64,000 nucleotides of DNA, taken from positions 2,356,001 to 2,420,000 of the forward strand of contig JBCAQO010000010.1 in the NCBI GenBank assembly GCA_039111635.1, given 5' to 3'. Position numbers and translations under genes: made by a program. The number at the start of each line of letters is the position of its first letter. The first letter of the stretch is position 1. The notes under the pieces are model-generated. The model was not told the DNA's origin and ran no database searches. It was given only the letters and a program-made list of their open reading frames with translations. Source of the stretch: Heterobasidion occidentale (lineage: Eukaryota; Basidiomycota; Agaricomycetes; Russulales; Bondarzewiaceae). Below, one piece after another: positions 46,860 to 57,574 of the stretch.

Positions 46860-47540
46860 GCATTTCATAGCCTGCAGTTCTAATGTTCAAAACACCAACA
46901 TGTTCCGACCCCACTCCGCGCGCTCTCCACGCGCTCTTCTGCCGCCGGCGTCTTTTCGCTCATCGCTGTCCGCGACATTCACGGCTGGCGCTGTCCTCTT
47001 TCAACAACCCCTCTGCTCCCACCCTGCCTCACGACGCGTGGAGAAAAGCGAAGGTCTCATCACGCGGGCTTGTCCATGTCGATGAAACAAAATTGGAGCG
47101 GATACTGAGGAAGAGGAGAGACAGCGGCAGTCGGGAGACGAGAGTGGGTAACGAGGATGATGAGACACACGCTCGCCGAGCAGGCAGAGTACAATGGTAC
47201 GTACCTCCCATTATCGCCCTTTCTCCCTGCCCCTCCCTCGACATCCCCGTCCTCGACCCCCCACACACTTGTCTTCCCAACCACCTTGGTTCCTCCCCGC
47301 ATGTGTGGACCGACCACTCCTTGTATCTGCCCACCCATCCCTCCATCTGTGTCCCCTCGAATAATCACGCTTCCGCCCTCGACGCCACGCACACTCGCCA
47401 CCCAGTGCGCTCGACCACCACCTGCTGCACCAAGCGTATTATGGACAAAGCTTCGGCGATTGTGAGATCATGTTTACTAGCGACGACATGAACACACTGC
47501 GCTGACCTCTAGACCAACGCATCGGCGAGATTCAATGTTG
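46860..47540. repeat. Repeat A, copy 4, with exon-like segment
   Basis: Collinear with 30590-31110: ACAACCCCTCTGCTCCCACC, an acidic exon-like segment at about 47075-47190, ACAATGGTACGTACC, then the TCGACC/CGCACAC tract and GCTCTGCAGTGGACGAGTCG before palindrome H. Confidence 0.6.
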
Positions 47541-47617
47541 AAGACTCCACAGCGGACAAACCACTAACCTCGACATCCAGGGCTCTGCAGTGGACGAGTC
47601 GCACGTGTTGCAGAAAT

Positions 47618-47720
47618 GGCCGCGTGCTGTCTGCAGCAGCCAGTCTCCCCACAGCCCAAATTCGCCGAAGGTGAATTTGGGCTTTGTGGGGAGACTGGCT
47701 GCTGCAGACAGCACGCGGCC
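47618..47720. repeat. 103-bp palindrome H, copy 3
   Basis: Same length and GAA centre. Arms start GGCCGCGTGCTGTCTGCAGC. Changes against copy 1 are matched on both arms. Confidence 0.85.
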
Positions 47721-48130
47721 GCCAGCTTCGCCGGCCTCGTTTCCTTTCTCCCTCCTCTCCCTGACCTCATTCCTCGTAGTACTGATGCTGATGCTCCACA
47801 TCACAAACAGCCTTCTCGGCAGGACGTCGTGGGACACAGGACGCTAGAGGGTATTGACACGAGTGTACAATTGCAGCAGAACTCACGCTATCGCTGTCCC
47901 AGCAGTCCCGAGAGTATAGTCTTGCGACAAGCCCAGCCTCGCCGCCCCATTCCCCCCTCGCCCTTGTATGTTCTATTTGTTCGTAAATACCATATGAATG
48001 TAGTTGCGCAACTCGTTTCATATGCTCTGAGTGCGTATACACCTCCCTCGAAGCTACTTTCTTATCTGCTCCTCTGCACCTACAGCCTCTTATATTTTTG
48101 TTAGCGTACCTATAACTTTACTTTAAACTT

Positions 48131-48170
48131 AGCCCCGTTCGCCCACACGATTAGTGAGCGAAATTTTCCG
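48131..48170. repeat. Box C, copy 3
   Basis: CCCCGTTCGCCCACACGATT then AGTGAGCGAAATTTTCCGCC, followed by GAAGTGGAAGAAGCACCACT as in copy 4. Confidence 0.6.
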
Positions 48171-48455
48171 CCCGAAGTGGAAGAAGCACCACTAGTCTAC
48201 CTCTTGTCTGCGCTCGTACCTCTTCCGTCTTTGCGACCCCTCGTCCACGCCCTGTTAGTGCCAATATCGACAGCCTTTGCTAGCCAGCAGGCCTTAGACC
48301 TTCCGACAGGTTACCTTCAACATGCCCTTCTTCCTGTCTACGCCGGTCCAGATGAGCAAAACGAGCACTCTGAACCTTACGACGTGAGTTACCTTTTGTT
48401 CCTTTTCCTTCTCGGCGCCATTTCCTTCGCGCTCTCATTGATGCAAGCGGACGAT

Positions 48456-48473
48456 GGGCCTCCGCCGAGGCCC
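48456..48473. repeat. Box D hairpin, copy 2
   Basis: GGGCCTC-CGCC-GAGGCCC, preceded by GATGCAAGCGGACGAT. Confidence 0.75.
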
Positions 48474-48539
48474 TGAGAAAGCAAGCATCGCCGAGGCCGT
48501 GTACTGATGTTTCTTTTCTTTTCCTTTTACTTCCACTAT

Positions 48540-48822
48540 CTACAGATCCTCGAGGGATTGACCTTTCCCTTCCCGATCCCGACCTCTCTCGCTGTCCCTG
48601 CCCACGCTCACACTCCTGTCGTCTCTCTCCCCATGCGCCATCCACCATCTCCGCCGCAGAGGCGTCCCGCTCCACCAATGCCCACACGCCTACGCCTGCG
48701 CTGCTCGACGACGCGGGCATCTACGACAATGAGGATGAGATGAGTTTCGGCGCCGGTGGAGATGATCACAGAAGAGGGAGGGAACGGGCGACGAGGACAT
48801 CCACGCGAGGTACGTCACTCGC
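48540..48822. repeat. Exon-like block F, copy 2
   Basis: Opens CTACAGATCCTCGAGGGATT, then GCCGCAGAGGCGTCCCGCTC and an acidic exon-like stretch ending GACATCCACGCGAGGTACGT, collinear with 34130 and 57240. Confidence 0.5.
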
Positions 48823-50107
48823 CCTAGTTTGTCCTCTCTCCCGTCCTACCCTCTCAAACCGATCCCCCGCCTTCTGCTCTCCCCGCTCTCCCCTCTCGAT
48901 GTCATGCCACTGGCCCACTGGCCCGCCCGGCCCGCACTGTCCACGCCCCCTCGCGCATCGTCTGCGTTTCCCGGACCCCCGCTCTCGACACGCCCGCATC
49001 CCCTACTCGACGCCGCAGCCAGTCGCTCGCCCCGCTCTCCTATTACAACCTCGAGCCCCTCCTTCGACATGCGTCCCCTCGACCCCCTCCCACGGCGACA
49101 CCCCCGCTCTTGATGCCACGCTTGGTCGTACGCTCAGACCGCGCAAACCTTGCGCTCATCCCCTCCACAATTCACGATTTCGCACTTTCCTTGTGCTGCG
49201 TCGCCGCCAAGACTCCGCGCACGCTCAGCCCTATGCATGCTCGCGCGCAGCGCTTTCGTGCGCGTCCCCTCCGCTGTTGATATTCCCGCTCTCGATGTTG
49301 CACACCCGCGCCGCCTAGCACCCCGTGCCCTCGTTCCCATCAAATGTCAACCATCCCTCGATTCCATTCGTTCGCGTTCGCTCTCCCCCTGCGTCCTGCC
49401 ACCTACAGCCTCGCGCACTCGTTCCCTCGGATGCGCACACAGCTTCCACCCGGCGCCCTCCTGCTCATCTCATCGACCCACTCGTGCTCGTCGCCTCGAC
49501 CGTTAGCGTTCGCACGCTCGGCGCCTTGCAAGCTTGTTACCTCGACCCCTTGAATTCCGGTATCTGCGATCCCGCGCACGTTCATCCCTAGGCCTCGACA
49601 TCCCCGCAACACAGCGCCCTCAACGTCTCGGTTGTCGAGGGATGAACGGCGAGGCCGCTTCATCGACGCCTCCGCGCGCGCGCAATCAGTGCGGCCGTTC
49701 GAACATGAACGAAGAGGACGAGATTCGGCTGGCGGCAGAGAAAGAGGCTGGATGAGGATGGATGGATAGAGGAAGGCGGCCGGACAGACGTGGGTGGGCA
49801 CGGACGACGATGACGTAGGTACGTTGTCCCTCGCGCTATCCCTCTCCCTCTCGAGCCGGTCTTTCCCCCTCGCACAAGCGACTCCCGCCCAGATCCTGCC
49901 TTTCAGCCTCCCTTCCACACCCCAGCCCTTGACGATACATCCGCTGATTCCCATCCGCTCTCCGCCCGCTTACCTGCTCTTCCGCTCACCCTTGACCCTC
50001 GACCTTCGAACGCCCCGCATACACTACACCATCGAGACCCTTCCACGTCGATCCCGCGCTCTTGAACCTGCTCCCATAGCCCTGACCCGCACCCGGCAGA
50101 TGCTTCT
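48823..50107. repeat. Repeat A, copy 5 (long)
   Basis: Extended C/T-rich DNA of CCCTCGA/CGCGCAC words with two exon-like inserts (about 49640-49815, ending GACGTAGGTACGTT). No coding region is supported. Leads directly into the NF-X1 fragment. Confidence 0.5.
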
Positions 50108-51296
50108 GCGGCTCCACCCAAGTCCCGAAGCCCCCGCACCTCTTGACGTCCCACTGCGCGCGCGAGCCATCTGCTCGCGCCCTGCGTGCGATCGCATGCC
50201 ACCGGGGCGCCTGTGCCCGCCCTGCCGGTTACGACGCAGCGCCCGTACCACTGCGGCAAGCAGACGGTCTCCTCCGGTGCCTACCGCACGTCCCCGCCCC
50301 TGCGCCCCTTGTCCTCGACCGCCGACGCCGCGCGCATGGACTTCTCCTGCGGCCACTTGTGAATAGCCGCTCATGGTGCGGGAACCACGTCTGTGCGAAG
50401 CCGTGCCATCCCGGTGCGTGTCCGCCGTGCGCGGTGACCGAGGCTGTGCGGTGCTGGTGCGGGACAGTGGAGAAGCGGCTTGCGTGCGGGGAGGGAGAGA
50501 AGAAGGTGTGCGCCATGGTGCGTGGAGACGGTGAGGAGGAGGAGGAGCAGCGGGTCAGGTCGTTTGATTGCGGGAATTCGTGCGATCGGTACGTTCTTCC
50601 TCCATCCGCGCCGGACTTCGACTGAAAAAACTGTGTTTTTCAGACCCTTCGCTTCGCCGTTCATCAGTGCACCCAGCCCTGCCACCCGCCCTCCCCACCC
50701 CTCCACCCTGCCCTCTCCCCAGCCCTCACCAACCCACTGACCCTGCGGCAAACACCCCTCCACCCCCTCCTCCGCGCCTTTCTTCCCCCCCCCCTCCCCG
50801 CAGCCCGTTTCCTCCGCACAGCCTGCACCGACCTCATCTCGACCTGCACCTCCTCTGCCTTAAGCCCCTATCCGGCTGCGCGCACGCGTGTGCAATGCGC
50901 TGCTACGCCGGCCCGTGCCCCTCGTGCTCCATCCTCTCGTGCGCCCATGTGGCGCGACGACGCGCACGTCCCGTGCAGCGCCGTCGGCGGCGCGGCGCTC
51001 GGCGCCCGAGATCCTGTGCGACAGGCCCTGCGTCGCGCTGCGTACGTGCGCGCGCCACCAGTGCACGCGCGTGTGCTACCCCCTCGCGGCGCTCGCAGGC
51101 ACGTGCGCCACGAAAAGCAAGAGCCGCAAGCGCCGCGGCGGAGCGGCGGCGGGCCGCAGGACATCGTGGACGAGGCGGGCTGGCACGAGTGCAACCTCGT
51201 GTGCGGGAAGCCGCTCGCGTACGGGAACCACCGCTGCGAGGAGCGGGACCACAAGGGCCCGTGCCCGTCGTGCCTGCTGAGTTCGTTCGAAGAGGT
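50108..51296 (+). pseudogene. NF-X1 type zinc-finger protein, internal fragment
   Basis: Cys/His-rich pieces with NF-X1 finger spacing appear in shifting frames: CGNHVCAKPCHPGACPPCAV, ACGEGEKKVC, KPLSGCAHACAMRCYAGPCP, SCSILSCAHV, EILCDRPCVALRTCARHQC, DEAGWHECNLVCGKPLAYGN, HRCEERDHKGPCPSCLLSSF. Full NF-X1/STC1-like proteins have an N-terminal RING and, usually, a C-terminal R3H domain. Both are absent. Introns appear to be kept (GTACGT near 50588, GTGCGT at 51296), so it is a DNA-level copy. At least three frame changes and loss of regular Cys positions show that it is not functional. The normal protein is a nuclear nucleic-acid-binding regulator and putative ubiquitin ligase. It begins inside repeat A and ends at repeat B. 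Confidence 0.75.
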
Positions 51297-51323
51297 GCGT
51301 CGCGCGCTTGTCATCTAACTAGG

Positions 51324-51466
51324 CTGACTTTTTCTCGCTCGGGTCACTCTTCCAGGCGTCCCAGACCGTGTCACTGCCGAGACCCTGTGCATGCTCATCG
51401 CCACTCTCGCCCACCCTCTCGACTTGCTCGAGTGTCCATCCCACCCTCGATCCTGCCCGCGCACTT
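51324..51466. repeat. Repeat B, copy 1
   Basis: CTCGCTCGGGTCACTC then AGACCGTGTCACTGCCGAGA and CCCTCGATCCTGCCCGCGCA match 62275-62412. It separates the NF-X1 fragment from satellite block 2. Confidence 0.65.
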
Positions 51467-51720
51467 AGGTTAGGGTTATAAGAGGTGGTAGGCGGGTGGT
51501 AGGTGAGGCGAAAAAAATCCAAGATGTTGGATAGGTGAGGAGCCAGTGAGGCCAGGTGAGGAGCCAGGTGAGAGGCTAGGTGAGAGCCAGTGAGGAGGCA
51601 GGTGAGAGGCTAGGTGAGGAGGCAGGTGAGAGGCTAGGTGAGGAGGCAGGTGAGAGGCTAGGTGAGAGGCCAGGTGAGAAGGCAGGCGAGGAGTCAGGTG
51701 AGAGAGTAGGTGAGAGAGTG
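51467..51720. repeat. GGTGAG minisatellite 3
   Basis: Opens TTAGGTTAGGGTTATAAGAG, GGTGGTAGGCGGGTGGTAGG, then AGGTGAGAGGCT units. Confidence 0.85.
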
Positions 51721-51868
51721 CAGCCGTTGTTGGTGACATGAGGACGTCCCTGACGATTAGCAGTCGTCTGAGACGAGACGCGACGTCTCAGATGTCAGGC
51801 AGACGTCGCAGACGGCCTGCCTACATCCTAGACGAGACGCGACGTCTGAGACGTCGTTTCAGCCGTTG
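51721..51868. repeat. Short satellite segment
   Basis: One short run of the GACGTC satellite (AGACGAGACGCGACGTCTCA) cut off at TTTCAGCCGTTG by the next minisatellite leader. Confidence 0.8.
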
Positions 51869-52093
51869 GTTATAAGAGGTGGTAGGCGGATGGTAGGTGA
51901 GACGAAAAAAATCCGAGATGTTAGGTAGGTGAGGAGCTAGGTGAGAGGCTAGGTGAGGGGCTAGGTGAGGAGGCAGGTGAGAGGCCAGGTGAGGAGGCAG
52001 GTGAGAGGCTAGGTGAGGAGGCAGGCGAGAGGCTAGGTGAGAGGCCAGGTGAGGAGGCAGGCGAGGAGTCAGGGAGAGAGTAGGTGAGAGAGT
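51869..52093. repeat. GGTGAG minisatellite 4
   Basis: Leader GGTTATAAGAGGTGGTAGG without the TTAGG stretch, then the same GGTGAG units. Confidence 0.85.
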
Positions 52094-54447
52094 GCAGCCG
52101 TTGTTGGTGACATGAGGACGTCCGTGACGATTAGCAGTCGTCTGAGACGAGACGCGACGTCTCAGATGTCAGGCAGACGTCGCAGACGGCCTGCCTGCAT
52201 CCTAGACGAGACGCGACGTCTGAGACGTCGTTTCAGCCATTGCAGACGCCTTGTGTTCACCCAGACGAGGGGGGAGTCCCAGACGTCGGGCAGTCGTCAC
52301 AGACGTACAGGGCTCGTCTGCGACGTTGTGCAGTCGTCACAGACGACCTGTGTGCACCACAGACAAAGGGGGCTCGTCTGCGACGTTGTGCAGTCGTCAC
52401 AGACGACCTGTGTGCACCACAGACAAAGGGGGGACGTCTGAGACGTCGCGCAGTCGTCACAGACGACCTGTGTGCACCACAGACAAAGGGGGCTCGTCTG
52501 CGACGTCGCGCAGTCGTCATAGACGACCTGTGTGCACCACAGACAAAGGGGGGACGTCTGAGACGTCGCGCAGTCGTCACAGACGACCTGTGTGCACCAC
52601 AGACAAAGGGGGGACGTCTGAGACGTCGCGCAGTCGTCACAGACGAAGGGGGGACGGCTGCGACGTTGCGCAGTCGTCATTGACGACCTGTGTGCACCAC
52701 AGACAAAGGGGGACGTCTGGGACGTCGTGCAGCCGTCACTTAGGTCGGGCAGCGGTCGCAGACGGCCTGCGTGTATCCCACACAAGAGACGACGTCTGAG
52801 ACGTTGTGCAGCCGTTGCTGGTGACATGAGGACGTCCCTGACAATTAGCAGTCGTCTGAGACGAGACGTGACGTCTCAGACGTCAGGCAGTTGTCGCAGA
52901 CGGCCTGCCTGCATCCTAGACGAGACGCGACGTCTCAGACGTCGTGCAGCCGTCGCAGACGGCTTGTGTTCACCCCAGATGAGGAGGGGGGACGTCCCAG
53001 ACGTCGGGCAGCGGTCGTAGACGACCTGCGTGCATCCTAGACGAGGGGGGAACGTCCCAGACGTCGGGCAGCGGTCGCAGATGGCCTGCGTGCATCCCAG
53101 ACGAGATGCGACGTCTGAGACGTCGTGCAGCCGTTGCTAGTGACATGAGGAGATCCCTGACGACTAGCAGTCGTCTGAGACAAGACGCGACGTCTCAGAC
53201 GTCAGGCAGTCGTCACAGATGGCCTGCCTGCATCCTGGACGAGACGCGACGTCTCAGACGTCGTGAAGCCATCGCAGACGGCTTGTGTGCACCCCAGACG
53301 AGGGGGGGACGTCCCAGACGTCGGGCAGCGGTCGCAGACAGCCTGCGTGCATCCCAGACGAGACACGGCGTCTGAGACGTCGTGCAGCCGTTGCTGGTGA
53401 GTTGAGGACGTCCCAGACGGACAGCAGTCGTCTGAGACGAGACGCGACGTCTCATATGTCACGCAGCCGTCGCAGACGGCCTGTGTGCATCCCAGACGAG
53501 ACGCGACGTCTCAGACGTCGTCCAGTCGTTGCTGGTGAGGTGAGGACGTCCCAGACGAACAGCAGTCGTCTGAGACGAGACTCGACGTCTCAGATGTCAG
53601 GCAGCCGTTGCAGACGGCCTGTGTGCATCCCAGACGAGATGCGACGTCTGAGACGTCGTGCAGCCGTTGCTGGTGACATGAGGATGTCCCTGACGACTAG
53701 CAGTCGTCGCAGACAGCCTGCCTGCATTCTGGACGCGACACAATATCTGAGACGTCGTGCAGCCATTGCTGGTGACATGAGGACGTCCCTGACAACTAGC
53801 AGTCATCTGAGACGAGACGCGACGTCTCAGACGTCAGGCAGCCATAGCAGATAGCCTGCCTGCATCCTAGACGAGACGCGACGTCTCAGACGTCGTGCAG
53901 CTGTCGCAAACGGCTTGTGTTCACCCCAGATGAGGGGGGGGGGATGTCCCAGACGTCGGGCAGCGGTCGCAGACGGCCTGCGTGCATCCTAGAAGAGACA
54001 CGGCGTCTGAGACGTCGTGCAGCCGTTGCTGGTGACATGAGGACGTCCCTGACGACTAGCAGTTGTCTCAGACAAGACGCGACGTCTCAGACGTTGTGCA
54101 GTTGTCGCAGACGCCTTGTTGTCACCCCAGACAAGGGGGGGACGTCCCAGACGTCGGGCAGCGGTCGCAGACGGCCTGCGTGCATCCCAGATGAGAAACG
54201 ACGTCTGAGACGTCGTGCAGCCGTTGCTGGTGACACGAGGACATCCCTGATGATTAGCAGTCGTCTGAGACGAGACGCGACGTCTCAGACGTCAGGCAGT
54301 CGTCGCAGACGGCCTGCCTGCATCCCATACGCGACGCAACGTCTGAGACGTTGTGCAGCCATTGCTGGTGACATGAGGACATCCCAGATGACTAGCAGTT
54401 GTCTGAGACGAGACGCGACGTCTCAGACATCATGCAGCCTTCTAGAC
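52094..54447. repeat. Satellite array, block 2
   Basis: 40/60-bp GACGTC units as in block 1. The first ~650 bp closely match block 1. The rest carries longer units with GTTGCTGGTGACATGAGGAC. It ends at E1 copy 3. Confidence 0.9.
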
Positions 54448-55317
54448 AACTAGGAGTATTACCGACCGATTTGAGTCCACCAATATCCGAAACTACTGTG
54501 TTGCCAATTTAATGCAGCTATAAATACCAAAAAATGAGCCATGTGATCTCCATACCATGGTGCAACTTTGAGGCCCAGAATCAGCCAGATTGAATCAGGG
54601 GTTCAATAGATATGGATTTAAACAGTCTACTCCCCAAAACCAGACTGTGCTTCGCACAGTCTGGGTTTTGGGAAATGAAATCTGTGTTGCACACAATTCT
54701 GTCTAATTCAAGAGATTTGAAAGGTGTTCAGGATGGTATCCTGAATTTTTTATTACTAGACATGTACCACTGAGTCTGTTAAGGGCAAAATACAGAAGTG
54801 AAGAATAAACTGAAAAAAGCAGGCATCCAGTACTCAATTTATATTGTTTTGTAATCATGAAACAGAGCGAATGTGAAAATGTACCATAGCTTTCGATTGA
54901 TACCTTAATAGTACCATTTGGATCAGGGGATCCAAAGATATGGAATTGTTTGTGATCTTGAAGATATTCTGCAACCCGGAGACACAGTTTAGTCAGCGTC
55001 GGCAGAGCCGGCACACAGTCGGGAGATCACGGGTACGATGTCGTCACACTGTTGTCACACCACGCACAGTCCCTCTGTCGCGCCACACAGTCCGGCCGAG
55101 GCCGCACACAGTCCGGATTTTGGCGCTGTGTTTGCGCCACACAGTCCGGATTCTCGGTGACAGTCCGGGATTTGGCCCTAAGGTCACGCCACACAGTCCG
55201 GCCGTGCCGCACACAGTCCGTTGATTGTCGCGCCACACAGTCCGACTGTGTCGGACACAGTCGGAGTTTTCCTTCCGACTGTGTTGGCACACAGTGCCCT
55301 GCAACGTCTCGTGATCA
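54448..55317. mobile_element. Element E1, copy 3
   Basis: Begins CTAGGAGTATTACCGACCGA. The hairpin is at 54636-54669, here with a TTC loop, the reverse complement of the GAA loop of copy 2. It ends with the CACAGTC array and CTCGTGATCA. Confidence 0.7.
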
Positions 55318-55503
55318 AGCGTGCCGCCGCGACGCGACGCGTAGTATTACAGTCTCCCCCACCTCGTCCTCTTCCTTACTCGATGTATCGATACGGCCCT
55401 CTCAGAGTACTTACAGTAACCTGCAGATTCACACACACATGTGAGTTTTTCTTGCTTCTTGACGCTCTCCCCTCCTGCACTCTCGACGATGCAAGTAGAC
55501 GAT

Positions 55504-55521
55504 GGGCCTCTGCCGAGGCCC
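55504..55521. repeat. Box D hairpin, copy 3
   Basis: GGGCCTC-TGCC-GAGGCCC, followed by TGAATAAACGCGCGTTGCCG. In this module it lies upstream of repeat A as well as downstream (copy 4). Confidence 0.75.
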
Positions 55522-55589
55522 TGAATAAACGCGCGTTGCCGAGAGTGTATACCAATATTCCTTTTCATCTTTTCTTTTTCTTTTACAGC

Positions 55590-56290
55590 CTGTAGCTGGA
55601 ATGCGAGCAACAACACTCCGACTCCACTGTGCGCTCTCTCCATGCACTCTTCCACCTCCACCGCCATCTTTTCCTCGTCGCTGCCCACAACCTTCATGCC
55701 GCCGCCGCCGTTGCCCTCCAACTGATCCGTGCTCACGCTATCTCACAACGTGTGGAGCAATCTGAACATCTCATCACACGGGCTTCAGCATGCCGACGAG
55801 AAGGACAAGAAGCAGCTGGTGGCAGAGGAAGGGGAGGAGGAGGACGGACAGTGGAGGCACGGAGACGAGAAGGAGTATGTCGATGGCGGACATACACTTG
55901 CTGAGCATGCAGAGCAGTACGACGGTACGTACATCCCGTTATTCTCCTTTCTACACGCCCCTCCTCGATGTTCCCATCCCCAACCCACACGCACTCGTCC
56001 TCTCAAACCCCTCCGCTCCTCCCAGCACATGTGGACCAACCACTCTCCTCCTTTCAGTCCACCACTTTCTCGACCTGCGTCCCCTCAACCATCCACATCC
56101 CGCCCTTGACGCCTGCTCACCTGCCATCCAGCACGCGTAAACACATCGACTGTTGTTCCCGCTCGTAAATCCAAATGTGCACGCTCGTCTCCTGAAGCTT
56201 ATGCACGCACGCACATCCCTACGACGCCACCCTATCATTCAAGCTGCTTGCTGTACCACCACAAAATGAACACGGCGTGCTCGACCTCTC
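55590..56290. repeat. Repeat A, copy 6, with exon-like segment
   Basis: Collinear with copies 2 and 4. The exon-like part (about 55795-55925) reads DEKDKKQLVAEEGEEEDG and HTLAEHAEQYDG before GTACGTAC. The C/T tract follows. Confidence 0.6.
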
Positions 56291-56328
56291 GACCTCTGCG
56301 GAAGACGAGTCGCGCATGGGGCATAAAC

Positions 56329-56349
56329 GGCCGCGTGCTGTCTGCGGCC
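56329..56349. repeat. Palindrome H, collapsed copy 4
   Basis: Flanks match the intact copies (upstream GACGAGTCGCGCATGG, downstream GCCGCCTTCGCCGGCC), but only 21 bp of the 103-bp palindrome remain. The left arm joins the distal end of the right arm. The loop and most of both arms are gone. Confidence 0.75.
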
Positions 56350-56764
56350 GCCGCCTTCGCCGGCCTCATTTCCTTCCTTCCTCCTCTCCCTCTCCTCCTC
56401 TCTCGTGCTCTTGATGCTGACATTTGACATCACGAACAGCCTTCTCGGCAGAACGTTGTCGGACACATGACACTAGAGGGCCTCAAGCGAGCTAGTCGAG
56501 TGTACGATGGCAGCAGAACATGCGCTATTACTGTTCTAGCAGTCTCGAGAGTACAGTCGTGCAACATGCCCAGGCTCGCAGCCTCATTCTCCCCTTGTAT
56601 CTTCTATTTGTCGGCCAATACCATATGCATGTAGTCCGCGCGACTCGTTCCATGTACTTTGCGCGCATATACACCTCCCTCGAAGCTACTTTCTTAGGTG
56701 CTCCTCTGTAGCTACAGCCTGTATTATTTTTCTTGTTGTATTTAGATTTATATTTTGAACTCAG

Positions 56765-56810
56765 GCCCATTCACCCACACGATTTGTGGGCGAAATTTTT
56801 CGCCTGAAGT
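56765..56810. repeat. Box C, copy 4
   Basis: CCCATTCACCCACACGATTT then GTGGGCGAAATTTTTCGCC. CCCACA pairs with TGTGGG. Followed by GAAGTGGAAGGAGCACCACT. Confidence 0.6.
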
Positions 56811-57166
56811 GGAAGGAGCACCACTCTACCTCGATCGTAATGAACAGCTCTCAATCCAACTCTTCGGTCTATGCTCGTCTCTCAGTACCTCTTCCGTCTC
56901 CGCGATCCCTCGTCCACGCCCTGTCCGTGCCAATGTCGACATCCTCTGCTAGCCTGCAAGCCAGAGACTTCTCGACAGGCCATCAGCCACATCCTCTTCT
57001 TCTACGGGACGATCGGTTGCGAAACCAGCGCAGACGCTGGTCCAGATGAGCGAAACAAGCACTTTGAACCTTTCATTGTGAGTTATCTTTTGTTCCTTTT
57101 GCTTCTCGACACCCGCTTCCTTCGTGCTCTCTTTCCTTTGCGCTCTCAATGATGCAAGCGGACGAT

Positions 57167-57184
57167 GGGCCTCCGCCGAGGCCC
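57167..57184. repeat. Box D hairpin, copy 4
   Basis: GGGCCTC-CGCC-GAGGCCC, preceded by GATGCAAGCGGACGAT as in copy 2. Confidence 0.75.
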
Positions 57185-57239
57185 TGATAAAGCTAGCATC
57201 GTTGAGGACGTGTACTGATGTTTCCTTCTCTTTTCCTTT

Positions 57240-57572
57240 ACTTCTACTATCTACAGATCCTCGAGGGACTAACCTTTCCCTTCCCGACCCCGTCTCTGTC
57301 CTCGTCCACGCCTACGCCCCCGCTCACCGCCGTTTCTTTCCCCTGCGCCACCACGATGTCGGCCGCGGAGGCGTTCTGCTCCACCAATGCCCCCACACCC
57401 ACGCTGCCTGATAACGCTCCAAGCATCGTGACCGTCTGAGCGTCAAACACGACGACAACGAGGACCACACTGACAATCACAACGACAGCGACAACGACCA
57501 CGCTGAGGAACGGCGATGGCGGAAAGATAAGCTGGGAAGAGAGAGGGCGCGGACGACGAGGATATCCATGAG
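57240..57572. repeat. Exon-like block F, copy 3
   Basis: CTACAGATCCTCGAGGGACT opens it. The exon-like end reads a D/N-rich stretch then ERRWRKDKLGRERARTTRIS and MR before GTATGT. It leads straight into the Sec7 fragment. Confidence 0.5.
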
Positions 57573-57574
57573 GT

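Noticed and set aside
40456..54447. CRISPR array
   Set aside because: Repeats are contiguous or have repeat-like spacers, there are no unique spacers or cas genes, and the organism is a eukaryote.
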